A stretch of 64,000 nucleotides of DNA from Pseudonocardia nigra. GTDB lineage: Bacteria; Actinomycetota; Actinomycetes; Mycobacteriales; Pseudonocardiaceae. Position 1 is the first letter of the stretch, and every line of letters begins with the position of its first letter. A program made the translations under genes and the position numbers. Where the stretch lies: positions 1-64,000 of the forward strand of contig NZ_JAHKRK010000014.1 in NCBI RefSeq assembly GCF_019396355.1. Direction: 5' to 3'. Below the pieces are notes generated by a model. That model worked only from the letters and a program-made list of their open reading frames with translations. It had not been told where the DNA came from and made no database searches. Of this stretch, positions 1 to 8,391 are shown piece by piece.

Positions 1-107
1 TCGCAGTCGGAGCCATCCGGCTCACCGGTCGACGCGACATCACCGAGACAACCCGAGAAGCCGCCCGGAACATGACCCGCCCCTTCAAGATCCTCAAACT
101 CACATGA
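1..107 (+). pseudogene. Transposase C-terminal fragment (ISAs1/H-repeat-like), cut by window edge
   Basis: Reading frame 3 is open from the left edge to a TGA at 105-107 and encodes about 34 residues including LTGRRDITETTREAARN and ending FKILKLT. The pattern of a short hydrophobic run, a 'nitaa-lr..arn' helix and a hydrophobic end resembles the C-terminus of ISAs1-type DDE transposases; this is recognition by eye from a short stretch. The stop overlaps the first ATG of the group II intron reverse-transcriptase remnant, so this element appears to have cut off the 5' part of the intron. The rest of the element lies outside the window. Confidence 0.45.
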
Positions 108-117
108 CGATCTTGAA
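84..117. repeat. 9-bp inverted repeat at the transposase/intron junction
   Basis: TTCAAGATC (84-92) and GATCTTGAA (109-117) are perfect inverted copies separated by 16 bases, and they straddle the transposase stop codon. They could be part of an insertion-sequence end or a small terminator hairpin. No T-tract follows, so termination is not favoured. Confidence 0.4.
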
Positions 118-1410
118 ACGACCGTGGGGTGCGGGCAACAAGGGTGCACGCACCGCCGGGGTTGACGGGATCGCTCCGCGATCGGTCGGCTTCGGCGCTG
201 CGGACTTGCTGTCCCGGCTGCGAGCAGATCTCAAGGCCGGGACGTTCGTTCCGCAGCGGGTGCGGGAGAAGACGATCCCGAAGGCGTCGGGAAAGGTCCG
301 GCGCCTGGGGATCCCGACGACCGAGATCGGGTCGTGCAGGCCGTGTTGAAGCTGGTGCTCGAGCCGATCTTCGAGGCGGATTTCAAGCCATGCTCGTATG
401 GCTTCCGTCCGAGGCGCCGGGCCCAGGACGCGATCGCCGAGATTCACTTCCTCGCCTCGCCCAGTCGGAACTACGAGTGGGTGTTCGAGGCCGATATCGC
501 GGCGTGCTTCGACGAGATCGACCACACCACCTTGATGGGGCGGGTGCGACGTCGGGTCGGGGACAAACGCGTGCTGGGCTGGGTGACGGCGTTCCTGCGG
601 GCCGGGATCCTTTCCGAGGACGGCCTGAACCGCGAGACGATCACCGGCACCCCGCAGGGCGGGATCCTGTCACCGCTGCTGGCCAACATCGCCCTGTCCG
701 TGCTGGACGAGCACTTCGCCGACAAGTGGGAAGCGCTCGGACCGTCATGGACGCGCGCCAAGCACCGACGCGCCGGCGGCGCGGTCATGAAACTTGTCCG
801 CTATGCGGATGACTTCGTGGTCCTGCTCGCCGGGCAACGCGCCGACGCCGAAGCGCTCTGGGATGAAGTCGGCGCGGTGCTCGCGCCGATGGGCCTGCGC
901 CTGTCGAGGGAGAAGACCAGGGTCTGCCACATCGACGAGGGGTTCGACTTCCTGGGCTGGCACATCCAGCGCCGGGCCTGGCGGAGCCGAACCGGGAAGC
1001 GGGCGGTCTACACCTACCCCTCGAAGAAGGCGCTCGCCTCGATCGTGGACAAGGTGCGGGCGCTGACCCGCCGCGCGAAGCATCGAACACTCGCAGACCT
1101 GCTGCGCCGGTTGAACCCGGTGCTGCGGGGCTGGTGCACCTACTTCCGCCACGGCGTGTCCTCGCGGACCTTCAACTATGTCGACCACTTCGCCCTCTGG
1201 CGGGTCGTCGGCTGGCTCCGCAAACGACACGCCGGGCTGAACATGCACACCCTGGTCCGGCGGTTCCTGCCCGGTTGGCAGGTCCGCACCGGGAAGATCG
1301 AGCTGTTCCGGCCGGCGACCATGGCGGTGGTCCGCTATCGCTACCGGGGCGCTCGCATTCCCACATTATGGGCGAGCGCACCGATCAGGGTTCCTGTTCC
1401 AGTGGCATGA
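104..1410 (+). pseudogene. ltrA: Group II intron reverse transcriptase/maturase, 5'-truncated and frameshifted
   Basis: Intron-encoded protein that would reverse-transcribe and help splice its host intron. The first frame (104 to about 323) has the RT0-RT1 motif NKGARTAGVDGI; the second (from about 325) carries FKPCSYGFRPRR, the fingers, TGTPQGGILSPLLANI, the catalytic YADD (near 803-814), and the maturase X domain around LRRLNPVLRGWCTYFRHG. A single-base deletion near 323, between RRLGIPT and RVVQAVLKL, breaks the frame. About 50 usual N-terminal residues are missing where the upstream transposase tail begins. No HNH endonuclease domain is visible before the stop. The protein is almost certainly inactive. 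Confidence 0.85.
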
Positions 1411-1516
1411 GCACGTGGAGAGCCGGATGCGGTGGAAGCCGCACGTTCACTCGGAGGGCGGGCCGCGGAAACCCACCGGCCGAAAGGCCGGTAGGGCGCC
1501 GCGGTCCGACCCCTAC
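1411..1516 (+). ncRNA. Group II intron domains V and VI (3' end of the intron)
   Basis: After the maturase stop, GAGCCG (1420-1425) starts a domain V-like hairpin: TGCGGT (1428-1433), GGAA loop, GCCGCA (1438-1443), then CGTTC. The lower stem lacks one G relative to the usual GAGCCG/CGGTTC pairing. Domain VI follows as an eight-pair stem (1461-1468 with 1499-1506, one wobble) capped by CCGGCC-GAAA-GGCCGG (1476-1491). The intron probably ends at CCCTAC (1511-1516), because an IS3 transposase reading frame resumes at 1517. The 5' intron domains are absent. Confidence 0.7.
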
Positions 1517-1743
1517 ACCTACGTGCCGACCTGGTCGGGCACGGTGTTCACCGCGTTCGTCTCCGATGTGTACTCCCGGCGGATCGTGGGCTGGCGCACC
1601 ACCGCGACCATGCCCACCGAATTACCGCTCGATGCACTGGAGATGGCGTTGTGGACCCGCAACCAGGCCGGACACGACACCGCCGGGGTCGTGCACCACA
1701 GCGACGCCGGCAGCCAGACCACCGCGATCCGCTACGCCCGCCT
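1517..1743 (+). pseudogene. IS3-family transposase OrfB (rve integrase core) fragment, 3' exon of the intron
   Basis: The frame reads TYVPTWSGTVFTAFVSDVYS, then RRIVGWRT, then LPLDALEMALWTR and HHSDAGSQTTAIRY. This is the part of the IS3 OrfB catalytic core that runs from just after the first catalytic Asp to the second (HHSD). The preceding ADL and everything upstream are missing because the intron inserted there. The frame is lost near 1743, where monooxygenase sequence starts abruptly, so the last catalytic Glu is also missing. This is a dead fragment that dates the intron insertion after the IS3 copy arrived. Confidence 0.8.
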
Positions 1744-2143
1744 GGTTCGACTACCTGCAGCACACTGCGGCGGCGCCCCAGTTCCACCCGCTGGGCGACA
1801 CCCTCGAGGAACGCGTGACCTGGGTGAACGAGAGCGGGGTCGGGGTGATCGGCACCCCGACGACGCCATAGCAAAGATCAATGAGCTGTACAAGCAGTCC
1901 AACGGCGGGTTCGGCTGCTACCTGATGATGGCCCACGAGTGGGCTCGGCCGGAGGCGATCAACCGGCACTACGAGTTGTTCGCCCAGCACGTCATGCCCC
2001 GGTTCCAGGGCTCCGCCGACCGGCTCCTGGGTGCCGAGCGCGCAGCGCAGGCCCGCTGGGAGGAGCTCAACACGAAGCAGGCCGACGCACTGGCCGCGTG
2101 GACGGAGAAGCACGCGCAGGAGAAGGCGGAGCGCAAGTCCTGA
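1744..2143 (+). pseudogene. LLM-class flavin-dependent monooxygenase, C-terminal remnant
   Basis: Two frames together give the end of a luciferase-like monooxygenase: FDYLQHTAAAPQFHPLGDTL, then RVTWVNESGVGVIGTP in the first frame, then after a one-base deletion near 1857, DDAIAKINELYKQSNGGFG, MMAHEWARPEAINRHYELF and HVMPRFQG. The usual 'GTPDDAIAKI' flavin-pocket signature spans the frameshift. Roughly the first 240 residues are gone, replaced by the IS3 fragment. A long charged tail (TEKHAQEKAERKS) ends 9 bases from the converging acyl-CoA dehydrogenase stop. It may have belonged to the neighbouring catabolic island before the insertion events. Confidence 0.75.
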
Positions 2144-2152
2144 GCGTCGCGG

Positions 2153-3304
2153 TCACAGGCCGAGCGAACGACCGATGACCTCCTTCATGATCTCCGTCGT
2201 GCCGCCGTAGATGCGGGTGATCCGCGCGTCGGCATAGGCGCGCGCGATCGGGTACTCGTTCATGTAGCCGTATCCGCCGTGCAACTGCAGGCACCGGTCG
2301 ACAGCGCGGCCCTGCAGCTCGGTACACCACCACTTCGCCTTGGACGCGTCGACGGCAGTGAGCTCGCCCGCGTTCAGGGCGCGCACGCAGTCATCCACGT
2401 AGTGCTCGGCGATATCGATCTCGGTGGCGAGCTCGGCCAGGACGAACCGCGAGTTCTGGAACGACCCGATGGGCTGACCGAAGGCCGTGCGCTGCTTGGC
2501 GTAGTCGAGCGTCTGCTCCAGCGCGGTGCGGGCGGCGGCCACCCCGGCGATCGCGATCGAGAGCCGCTCCCGCGGCAGGTTGGTGACGAGCTGGGTGAAT
2601 CCCTGGCCCTCGTCCGGCCCGAGCAGGTTGGCCACCGGCACTCGTACGTGGGTGAACGAGAGCTCGGCGGTGTCCTGGGCGTGCTGACCGAGCTTGTCGA
2701 GGTTGCGGCCGCGCTCGAAGCCCGGCATGCCGCGTTCGAGCACCAGCAGGCTCATGCCCTTGTGCTTCTGGCCGGGGTCGGTCTTCACCGCCGTGATCAT
2801 CAGGTCGGCGTTGATGCCGTTCGTGATGAACGTCTTCGCCCCGTTGACGACGTACTCATTGCCCTCGCGGCGCGCGGTCGTGGCGATCGAGGCGAGGTCG
2901 GAGCCGGTTCCGGGCTCGGTCATCGCGATACCCGTAATCAGCTCGCCCGAACAGATTCCGGGCAACCAGCGCCGCTTCTGCTCGTCGTTGCAGAACGCCA
3001 GGAAGTAGGGCAGGCAGATGTCGTTGTGCAGGGTCAGCCCGAGGCCGGCGGCAGCCGCGCCACAGCGCATCACCTCCTCGGCCATCACGGAGTTGAAGCG
3101 GAAGTCGCGCACCCCGCCCCCGCCGTACTCCTCGGGCACCTCCATGCCCAGGAACCCCGACTTCCCGGCCGTGGCGTAGAGCTCGCGGGGAACGATCCCC
3201 GCGGCCTCCCACTCCTCGTGGTGGGGCACCACTTCCGCGTCCAGGAACCGCCGGAACGACTCCCGGAACGCCTCGTGGTCGTCCTCGTACAGCGTGCGGT
3301 GCAT
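2153..3304 (-). CDS. Acyl-CoA dehydrogenase
   Basis: FAD-dependent alpha,beta-desaturation of an acyl-CoA. The 383-residue product has the family order: an N-terminal helical domain (MHRTLYEDDHEAFRESFRRF), the FAD-contact motif ITGIAMTEPGTGSDLASI, a beta domain, LDYAKQRTAFGQPI, and the C-terminal signature HGGYGYMNEYPIAR with YGGTTEIMKEVIGRSLG. The ATG at 3304 is chosen because it overlaps the thiolase stop (TGATG); an in-frame extension to 3553 runs through thiolase sequence and is spurious. It is the last gene of an eight-gene minus-strand operon starting at the carboxyltransferase. The acyl substrate cannot be told from sequence. Confidence 0.93.
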   Translation of the reverse strand: MHRTLYEDDHEAFRESFRRFLDAEVVPHHEEWEAAGIVPRELYATAGKSGFLGMEVPEEYGGGGVRDFRFNSVMAEEVMRCGAAAAGLGLTLHNDICLPYFLAFCNDEQKRRWLPGICSGELITGIAMTEPGTGSDLASIATTARREGNEYVVNGAKTFITNGINADLMITAVKTDPGQKHKGMSLLVLERGMPGFERGRNLDKLGQHAQDTAELSFTHVRVPVANLLGPDEGQGFTQLVTNLPRERLSIAIAGVAAARTALEQTLDYAKQRTAFGQPIGSFQNSRFVLAELATEIDIAEHYVDDCVRALNAGELTAVDASKAKWWCTELQGRAVDRCLQLHGGYGYMNEYPIARAYADARITRIYGGTTEIMKEVIGRSLGL

Positions 3305-4451
3305 CAGAGCAGCTCGAGGATGGTGGCGTTGGCCTGGCCACCGCCCTCGCACATCGTCTGCAGGCCGTAGCGGATGCCGTGGTCGCGCATGTGATGCACG
3401 AGCGTGGTCATCAGCCGAGCCCCGGAGCCGCCGAGCGGGTGCCCGAGCGCGATCGCGCCGCCGTTCGGATTGACCGCCTTCGGGTCGGCGCGCAGCTCGG
3501 CCAACCAGGCCAGCGGCACCGGCGCGAACGCTCGTTGACCTCGAAGACCCCAATCTCGTCGATCGACAGGCCCGACTTCGCGAGCGCCTTCTGCGTGGCC
3601 GGGATCGGGGCGGTCAACATGATCACCGGGTCGCCGCCGGCCAGCACGGCCGTGTGCACCCGGGCGATCGGGGTGAGCCCCAGCTCACGGGCCTTCTCGC
3701 TGCTGGTCATCAGCAGCGCCGCCGATCCGTCGGAGATCTGCGAGGAGTTCCCCGCGGTGATGACGCCGCCCTCGGGCTTGAACACCGTCTTGAGCCCGGC
3801 GAGCGTCTCCACGCTGCTACCGCGGCGGATCCCCTCGTCCTGCGCCACGACTGTGCCGTCGCCCAGGGTGACCGGCGCGATCTGCGCGTCGAACCGGCCC
3901 TCGTCCTGCGCCGCGGCGGCCTTCTCGTGCGATCCGACGGAGTACTCGTCGACCTGGGTCCGGGAGAACCCCCAGCGCTCGGCGATCATCTCCGCGCCGA
4001 CGCCCTGGTTCGGAGCAACCCCGTCGTAGCGGGCCAGGAACCGGTCCCCGAACGGGTCCTGCCCCTGCGCCGCGGAACCCATCGTGACGCGGCTCATTGA
4101 CTCCACGCCGCCTGCCACCACCATGTCGTAGTGCCCGGCGATCAGCCCGGCCGCCGCGAAGTGCACCGACTGCTGGCTCGACCCGCACTGCCGGTCCACG
4201 GTCACCCCGGTGACGGACTCCGGCCACCCCGCCGCGAGCACCGCGGTGCGGGCGATGTCGAAGGTCTGCTCGCCGGCCTGTGACACGCAGCCCCAGACCA
4301 CGTCGTCGACCACGGCCGGATCGACACCGGCGCGCTCGACGATGGCGTTCAGAACGTGCGCCGAGAGGTTCACCGGGTGCACTCCGGACAGGCCGCCATG
4401 GCGCTTTCCGACCGGTGCCCGCACCGCCTCCACGATCACTGCATCCCGCAT
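3304..4451 (-). pseudogene. Acetyl-CoA acetyltransferase (thiolase), full length but frameshifted
   Basis: Thiolysis of a 3-ketoacyl-CoA. The N-terminal frame starts MRDAVIVEAVRAPVGKRHGG and includes the nucleophile Cys89 in DRQCGSSQQSVHFA and the GGVESMS motif, reaching IGVFEVNE. One C is missing on the plus strand near 3531, so the frame changes before [10 protein letters not shown]; the other frame then supplies [19 protein letters not shown] with the catalytic His and [17 protein letters not shown] with the second Cys. Restoring one base gives 382 residues, a normal length. Every catalytic residue is present, so an indel error in the assembly is as likely as a true null allele. It lies 1 nt from the ferredoxin stop and overlaps the dehydrogenase start. 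Confidence 0.88.
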
Positions 4452-4452
4452 G

Positions 4453-4653
4453 TCACGCCTCCTCGTCCAACCGCAGCGCGGCCACCGGGCACGCCGCCAC
4501 CCCAAGCCGGGCCTGCTCCTCCTCGCCCGGCGGCACCGGGCGGTTGGTCCCCACCGCGCTGTAGCCGTCGTCGTCGAGCGGGAACAGGTCCGGATCGACC
4601 ACGTAGCACTGACTGTGGGCCTCGCACACCGAGTTGTCCACGCTGATCCTCAT
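4453..4653 (-). CDS. 3Fe-4S ferredoxin, P450-associated
   Basis: A 66-residue acidic electron carrier. Cys10 and Cys16 (SVCEAHSQC) plus Cys55 followed by Pro (AACPVAAL) form the three-cysteine pattern of SoyB-type 3Fe-4S ferredoxins, with His13 at the position of the missing fourth ligand. It starts 10 nt after the P450 stop, which marks it as the likely redox partner of that P450. No ferredoxin reductase gene is nearby, so reduction must come from elsewhere in the genome. Confidence 0.93.
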   Translation of the reverse strand: MRISVDNSVCEAHSQCYVVDPDLFPLDDDGYSAVGTNRPVPPGEEEQARLGVAACPVAALRLDEEA

Positions 4654-4663
4654 GCCGTACCTC

Positions 4664-5911
4664 TCATCCCACGGCCGCCTTGCGTCCGGCGTCGTGCGCC
4701 ACCGGCAGCGCCTCGAGGGAGCGTGACGCGAGGCTGTCCTTCCACACCGGCTCGCCGGCCAGCCGCATGCCGGGCAGCCGCGCGACGATGCGCCCCACCG
4801 CGATCCGGGTCTCCATCCGGGCCAGTTGCGCCCCGATGCACGCGTGGATGCCCTTGCCGAACGCGACGTGCGGGTTGGGGCTGCGGGTGAGGTCGAGCCG
4901 GTCGGGATCGTCGAAGCGCGCAGGGTCCCGGTTCGCCGCCGCCAGCACCAGGTGCACGCGCTGGCCCGGCGAGATCACGCAGCCCGCGATCTCGGTCTCG
5001 GCGACCACCCACCGGTTCAACACCTTGATCGGCCCGTCGAACCGCAGCAGCTCCTCCACGGCGGGCGCCAGCAGGTCGGGCCGGTCCCGCAACAGCTCGA
5101 GCTGGTCGGGATGGCGCAGGAGCGCGAGCGTGGCGTTGGCGATGGAGTTGGTGGTGGTCTCGTGGCCGGCGAAGAGCAGAAGGGCGCACATCGCGACGAG
5201 CTCGTCGTCGGCGAGCCGGTCGCCGGGGTCGTCGGGGTCGGTGGCCATCATCGCGGTGAGCATGTCCTCGCCGGGATCGCGGCGGCGCACCGCGATGAGG
5301 TCGCGGAAGTAGGCGTCCATCTCCCGCAGCCCGCGCAGTGCCCGCTCGTGCCGGTCCGCACGGGCCTCGCCTCCGGTACCGAAAGCCACGAGGGCGAGCT
5401 CGTCGGACCAGTCCCGGAACCGGTCGCGATCGGCCACCGGTGCGCCCAGCATGGTCGCGATCACCGTGGCCGGCAGCGGGTAGGCGACGTCGGAGATGAG
5501 GTCGCTGCCGGCAGGCGCACCGGCGACGAACGTGTCGAGCAGGTCGTCGACGAGCCGTTCGATCTGCGCGTCCATCGCCGAGATGCGCTGCGCCTTGAAC
5601 GCCCCACCGGCCAGCTTTCGCAGCCGCGTGTGGGCAGGCGGGTCGCTCACCACCATCCACGAGGCCAGCAGCTCCAGCACCTGGTCCGACGTCGACGGAG
5701 CGTGACCCCGACGTGCCGCCAGCAGCGGGCGCACCCGGTCGTTGGACAGTGCCTTGTTCTGGAACGCCGCGGACACGTCGTCGTAGCGGGTCAGCAGCCA
5801 CGCCCGGTGCGCCTCGCTCCAGTGCACCGGGTCGTGCTCGCGCAGCGCCGCCAGCACAGCGTGCGGGTCCGCGGTGGCCTCGGGGCTCAGCAGGTCGTCA
5901 GGAAGCGGCAT
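4664..5911 (-). CDS. Cytochrome P450 (soluble, bacterial class I type)
   Basis: A 415-residue haem monooxygenase. Visible landmarks are the I-helix oxygen-activation motif AGHETT (248-253), the K-helix ExxR in EELLR (286-290), and the haem-binding loop FGKGIHACIG (351-360) with proximal Cys358. There is no signal peptide or membrane anchor. The ATG at 5911 follows GGAGGAGAGG and overlaps the 3' end of the upstream LLM gene by 14 nt. A 3Fe-4S ferredoxin follows directly. In context it probably hydroxylates a hydrophobic substrate or CoA-bound intermediate of the operon's pathway; the substrate is unknown. Confidence 0.94.
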   Translation of the reverse strand: MPLPDDLLSPEATADPHAVLAALREHDPVHWSEAHRAWLLTRYDDVSAAFQNKALSNDRVRPLLAARRGHAPSTSDQVLELLASWMVVSDPPAHTRLRKLAGGAFKAQRISAMDAQIERLVDDLLDTFVAGAPAGSDLISDVAYPLPATVIATMLGAPVADRDRFRDWSDELALVAFGTGGEARADRHERALRGLREMDAYFRDLIAVRRRDPGEDMLTAMMATDPDDPGDRLADDELVAMCALLLFAGHETTTNSIANATLALLRHPDQLELLRDRPDLLAPAVEELLRFDGPIKVLNRWVVAETEIAGCVISPGQRVHLVLAAANRDPARFDDPDRLDLTRSPNPHVAFGKGIHACIGAQLARMETRIAVGRIVARLPGMRLAGEPVWKDSLASRSLEALPVAHDAGRKAAVG

Positions 5912-6839
5912 GTGCCACCGTCCTCTCCTCCAGCAGCGCGGGCAGGGTGGCCACCAGCTCGACGTGCCGATCGACGAGGTCGGGGTCGAGCCCGCCGATG
6001 TCGCCGAAGCAGAAGACGTCGGTGACGGGCAGGCCGGCGGTGCGTTCGGCGATGTGCGCCGCGGCGTCCTGCACGGTGAGCACGGTCAGCCGCGGGAACG
6101 CGGACTCCGAGCGGGCGGCGGCGCGGTCGTTGCCGGAGTAGCTGCTGCGGTTGTGCCGCCCCGCCGGGCGGATGCGCTCGCGGGCGGCGTCCGGGTCGTC
6201 GGCGAGGAAGACGTTGACCAGCCCGCCCATCCGGGCCGCATCCTCCGGGTGCCCGCCCGCTGCCAGCCCGTCGCGGTAGGGCCCGAGCAGCTCGGGGTCG
6301 ATCCACAGCAGGCCGGCGCCGGTGCGCCCGGCGATACGGGCGCCGCGTGGGCCGCGGGCCCCCACCCACATCGGCATGGGGCGCTGAACGGGCGGCGGGG
6401 TGGCGGTCCCATCGCGCCAGAACCGCTCGACGTCCCCGACGGCACGCTCCAGCGCGTCGTACCGGCCACGGAAGTCGGCTCCGAAGGCGGCGAACTCGGG
6501 CTCGCGCCAGCCCGCGCCGAGCCCCAGTTCGAGGCGGCCGCCGGACAGGATGTCGACGACCGCCGCCTGCTCGGCGAGCGCCAGTGGATGGGTCAGCGGG
6601 GCGAGCGCCACCGCGGTGCCGATCCGGACCCGCGTGGTGCGGGCGGCCACGGCCGCGGCGAACGTGAGCGGCGCGGGCAGGTAGCCGTCGGCGAACCCGT
6701 GGTGCTCGGAGAGCCACACGGCGTCCACGCCGCGGTCCTCGGCCTCGCCGATCCGGCGCAGCGTGTCGGCGTACACCTGCGGCCAGGGGCGGGCCGGGCC
6801 GGGATTGCGCACGTCGTAGTAGAGCCCGACGCGGATCAC
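5898..6839 (-). CDS. LLM-class flavin-dependent oxidoreductase
   Basis: 313 residues with the luciferase-like TIM-barrel pattern: MIRVGLYYDVRNPG at the first strand, RGVDAVWLSEHHGF, then RTTRVRIGTAVALAPLTHPL and LELGLGAGWREPEF. Members use FMNH2 or F420. The SEHH motif and the T-P-L-A-L-A run favour an alkanal-monooxygenase-like subgroup, but the cofactor cannot be decided here. It overlaps the SnoaL-like gene upstream by ATGA and the P450 downstream by 14 nt, so it belongs firmly to the operon. Confidence 0.88.
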   Translation of the reverse strand: MIRVGLYYDVRNPGPARPWPQVYADTLRRIGEAEDRGVDAVWLSEHHGFADGYLPAPLTFAAAVAARTTRVRIGTAVALAPLTHPLALAEQAAVVDILSGGRLELGLGAGWREPEFAAFGADFRGRYDALERAVGDVERFWRDGTATPPPVQRPMPMWVGARGPRGARIAGRTGAGLLWIDPELLGPYRDGLAAGGHPEDAARMGGLVNVFLADDPDAARERIRPAGRHNRSSYSGNDRAAARSESAFPRLTVLTVQDAAAHIAERTAGLPVTDVFCFGDIGGLDPDLVDRHVELVATLPALLEERTVAHAAS

Positions 6840-7618
6840 CGAGTCGCTCCCCGCGAAAGGGCGCGGGCGAGGCCGAGCCGGTCGCGCACGATCCGCCCGC
6901 CGGTCACCCGGCCGCCGGACACGGTGACGAGCCCGACCATGTGCAGCTCCGCCGTGGCCCCGAGGGCCAGGTCCGCGAGCTCGTCCAGGCCTCCGAGGTA
7001 GTGGCCCCGCCGGGTGATGCGGAACGCCACCCGGTCACCCGCCGAGAACAGGTCGTCGACCGCCACCTCGACGTCGTCGATCTTCGGGCCGGCAGTGCCG
7101 TCGTCGTAGCGGACGGCCTCCCCGGGCAGGCCGTCGGCGATCCAGTCCCGAACGAGCCGCTCCGCATCGGGAACGACCGGCTCCGCGGTCGTGTCCCACG
7201 GCGCCGGAGCAGGCGACTCGACGGCATCGGGCCCGTTTGAGGCGAGCTGGCGGCGGCGCGCGAGGTAGTCCTGCTCCACGAGGTTCGCGGTGAGCCTGGT
7301 GCCGTTCCAGGCATACAGCCCGAGACCGCCCCACACCGCGACCGCACCGCCGTGCCGCACGGACGCGCCGTGCTCGGAGAACCGCATGGCGAGCCGCTCA
7401 CCGTTGGTGACGATCTCGTGCACGGTCAGGCCGAGCCCGGGAAACTGCCGGAACTGCGCCTGCGCCGCCGGGATGTACGCGCCGTCGCGGCCCGCGACGA
7501 CGTGCGGTCCCATCCGCAGCACGTAGTCCGGCTCCATGATCTCGGCGCACACCGAGGTGTCGTGCCGGTTGGTGTAGTCGACCACGTAGCGGCGTATCAG
7601 GGCGACGAACGGTTCCAT
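6836..7618 (-). CDS. Tandem SnoaL/NTF2-fold protein
   Basis: 260 residues made of two NTF2-like halves. The first (about 1-115) begins VALIRRYVVDYTNRHDTSVC and contains EPDYVLRMGPHVVAGRDG; the second (about 145-250) begins ERLVRDWIADGLPGE and contains DDLFSAGDRVAFRITRRGHY. These cone-shaped folds serve as polyketide cyclases, epoxide hydrolases, isomerases or hydratases. No catalytic assignment is possible by eye. The start overlaps the enoyl-CoA hydratase stop by one base (TGATG) and the end overlaps the LLM gene (ATGA), so it is translationally coupled on both sides. Confidence 0.75.
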   Translation of the reverse strand: MEPFVALIRRYVVDYTNRHDTSVCAEIMEPDYVLRMGPHVVAGRDGAYIPAAQAQFRQFPGLGLTVHEIVTNGERLAMRFSEHGASVRHGGAVAVWGGLGLYAWNGTRLTANLVEQDYLARRRQLASNGPDAVESPAPAPWDTTAEPVVPDAERLVRDWIADGLPGEAVRYDDGTAGPKIDDVEVAVDDLFSAGDRVAFRITRRGHYLGGLDELADLALGATAELHMVGLVTVSGGRVTGGRIVRDRLGLARALSRGATR

Positions 7619-8391
7619 CAGCGGCCCTCGAATTTCGGTGGACGCTTGCCGGTGAAGGCCGAGATGCCCTCCGCGGCGTCCGCGGTGGCATGCAGGGTGG
7701 TGAGCGCGGCCGTCGAGTGGTCGAACTCGCCACGGTCCACACCGCGGTTGACCAGCTGCTTGCCGGTGGCGATCGCGAGCGGCGCCGCGGCCGCGATCCG
7801 CTCGGCGAGCTTGCGGGCACTGGCCATCAGCTCGGCGGCGGGCACGACCTTCTGCACCAGCCCGATCTCACGTGCCGTCTGCGCGTCCACCCGCTCGCCC
7901 GCGAACATCATCAGCTTCGTCCACTGGCGCCCGATCACCGACGGTGCGCGCAGCACCCCGAAACCGGGCACCAGCCCGACCGCGGCCTCCGGCATGCCGA
8001 ACACCGCGGTGTCCGCGGCGAGCACCACGTCGCAGGCCAGCGCCAGCTCGCACCCCCCGCCCATCGCGTAGCCCTGCACGGCGGCGAGCACCGGCAGCGA
8101 CGACTCCTCCACAGCCGCGAACGTGCGCATGCAGTCCTGCTGGAACTCCCGCTTGGCCGCGACATCGGAGAGGGCGGCGAAGCTCGTGATGTCCCCGCCC
8201 GCGGAGAACGCCTTCTCGCCGGCGCCGGTGATGATCACGGCTCGGGTACTGCCGTCGGCCTCGAGCCGCGCCAGCGCCGCGCGCAGCTCGGGCCAGAACG
8301 TGCGCCCCATCGCGTTGAGCTTCTCCGGTGCGTCGATGGTGACGACCGCGACGCCGCCGTCGGTCTCGACGCGGATGTTCGGTCTTGTCAT
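7618..8391 (-). CDS. Enoyl-CoA hydratase/isomerase (crotonase family)
   Basis: 257 residues. Crotonase landmarks are VVTIDAPEKLNAMG, the oxyanion-hole motif FSAGGDI (62-68), GYAMGGGCELALACD (107-121) and PEAAVGLVPGFG. Glu115 and Glu135 occupy the positions of the two catalytic glutamates of true hydratases. It is coupled by ATGA to the carboxyltransferase gene just upstream, the pairing found in leucine and acyclic-terpene pathways, where a carboxylated 3-methyl-enoyl-CoA is then hydrated. That makes a glutaconyl-type CoA a reasonable but unproven substrate. Confidence 0.92.
   Translation of the reverse strand: MTRPNIRVETDGGVAVVTIDAPEKLNAMGRTFWPELRAALARLEADGSTRAVIITGAGEKAFSAGGDITSFAALSDVAAKREFQQDCMRTFAAVEESSLPVLAAVQGYAMGGGCELALACDVVLAADTAVFGMPEAAVGLVPGFGVLRAPSVIGRQWTKLMMFAGERVDAQTAREIGLVQKVVPAAELMASARKLAERIAAAAPLAIATGKQLVNRGVDRGEFDHSTAALTTLHATADAAEGISAFTGKRPPKFEGR

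Noticed and set aside
2153-3553. A longer acyl-CoA dehydrogenase starting at 3553
   Set aside because: The extra 83 residues are out-of-frame thiolase sequence; ATG 3304 is coupled to the thiolase stop.
4826-6025. Long plus-strand ORF (399 codons) opposite the P450
   Set aside because: Antisense shadow of GC-rich coding DNA; arginine- and glycine-rich, no domain. The same holds for long ORFs opposite or out of frame with real genes at 2279-3370, 10197-11813, 17024-19033, 41383-42846, 48786-50867 and 61425-63470.
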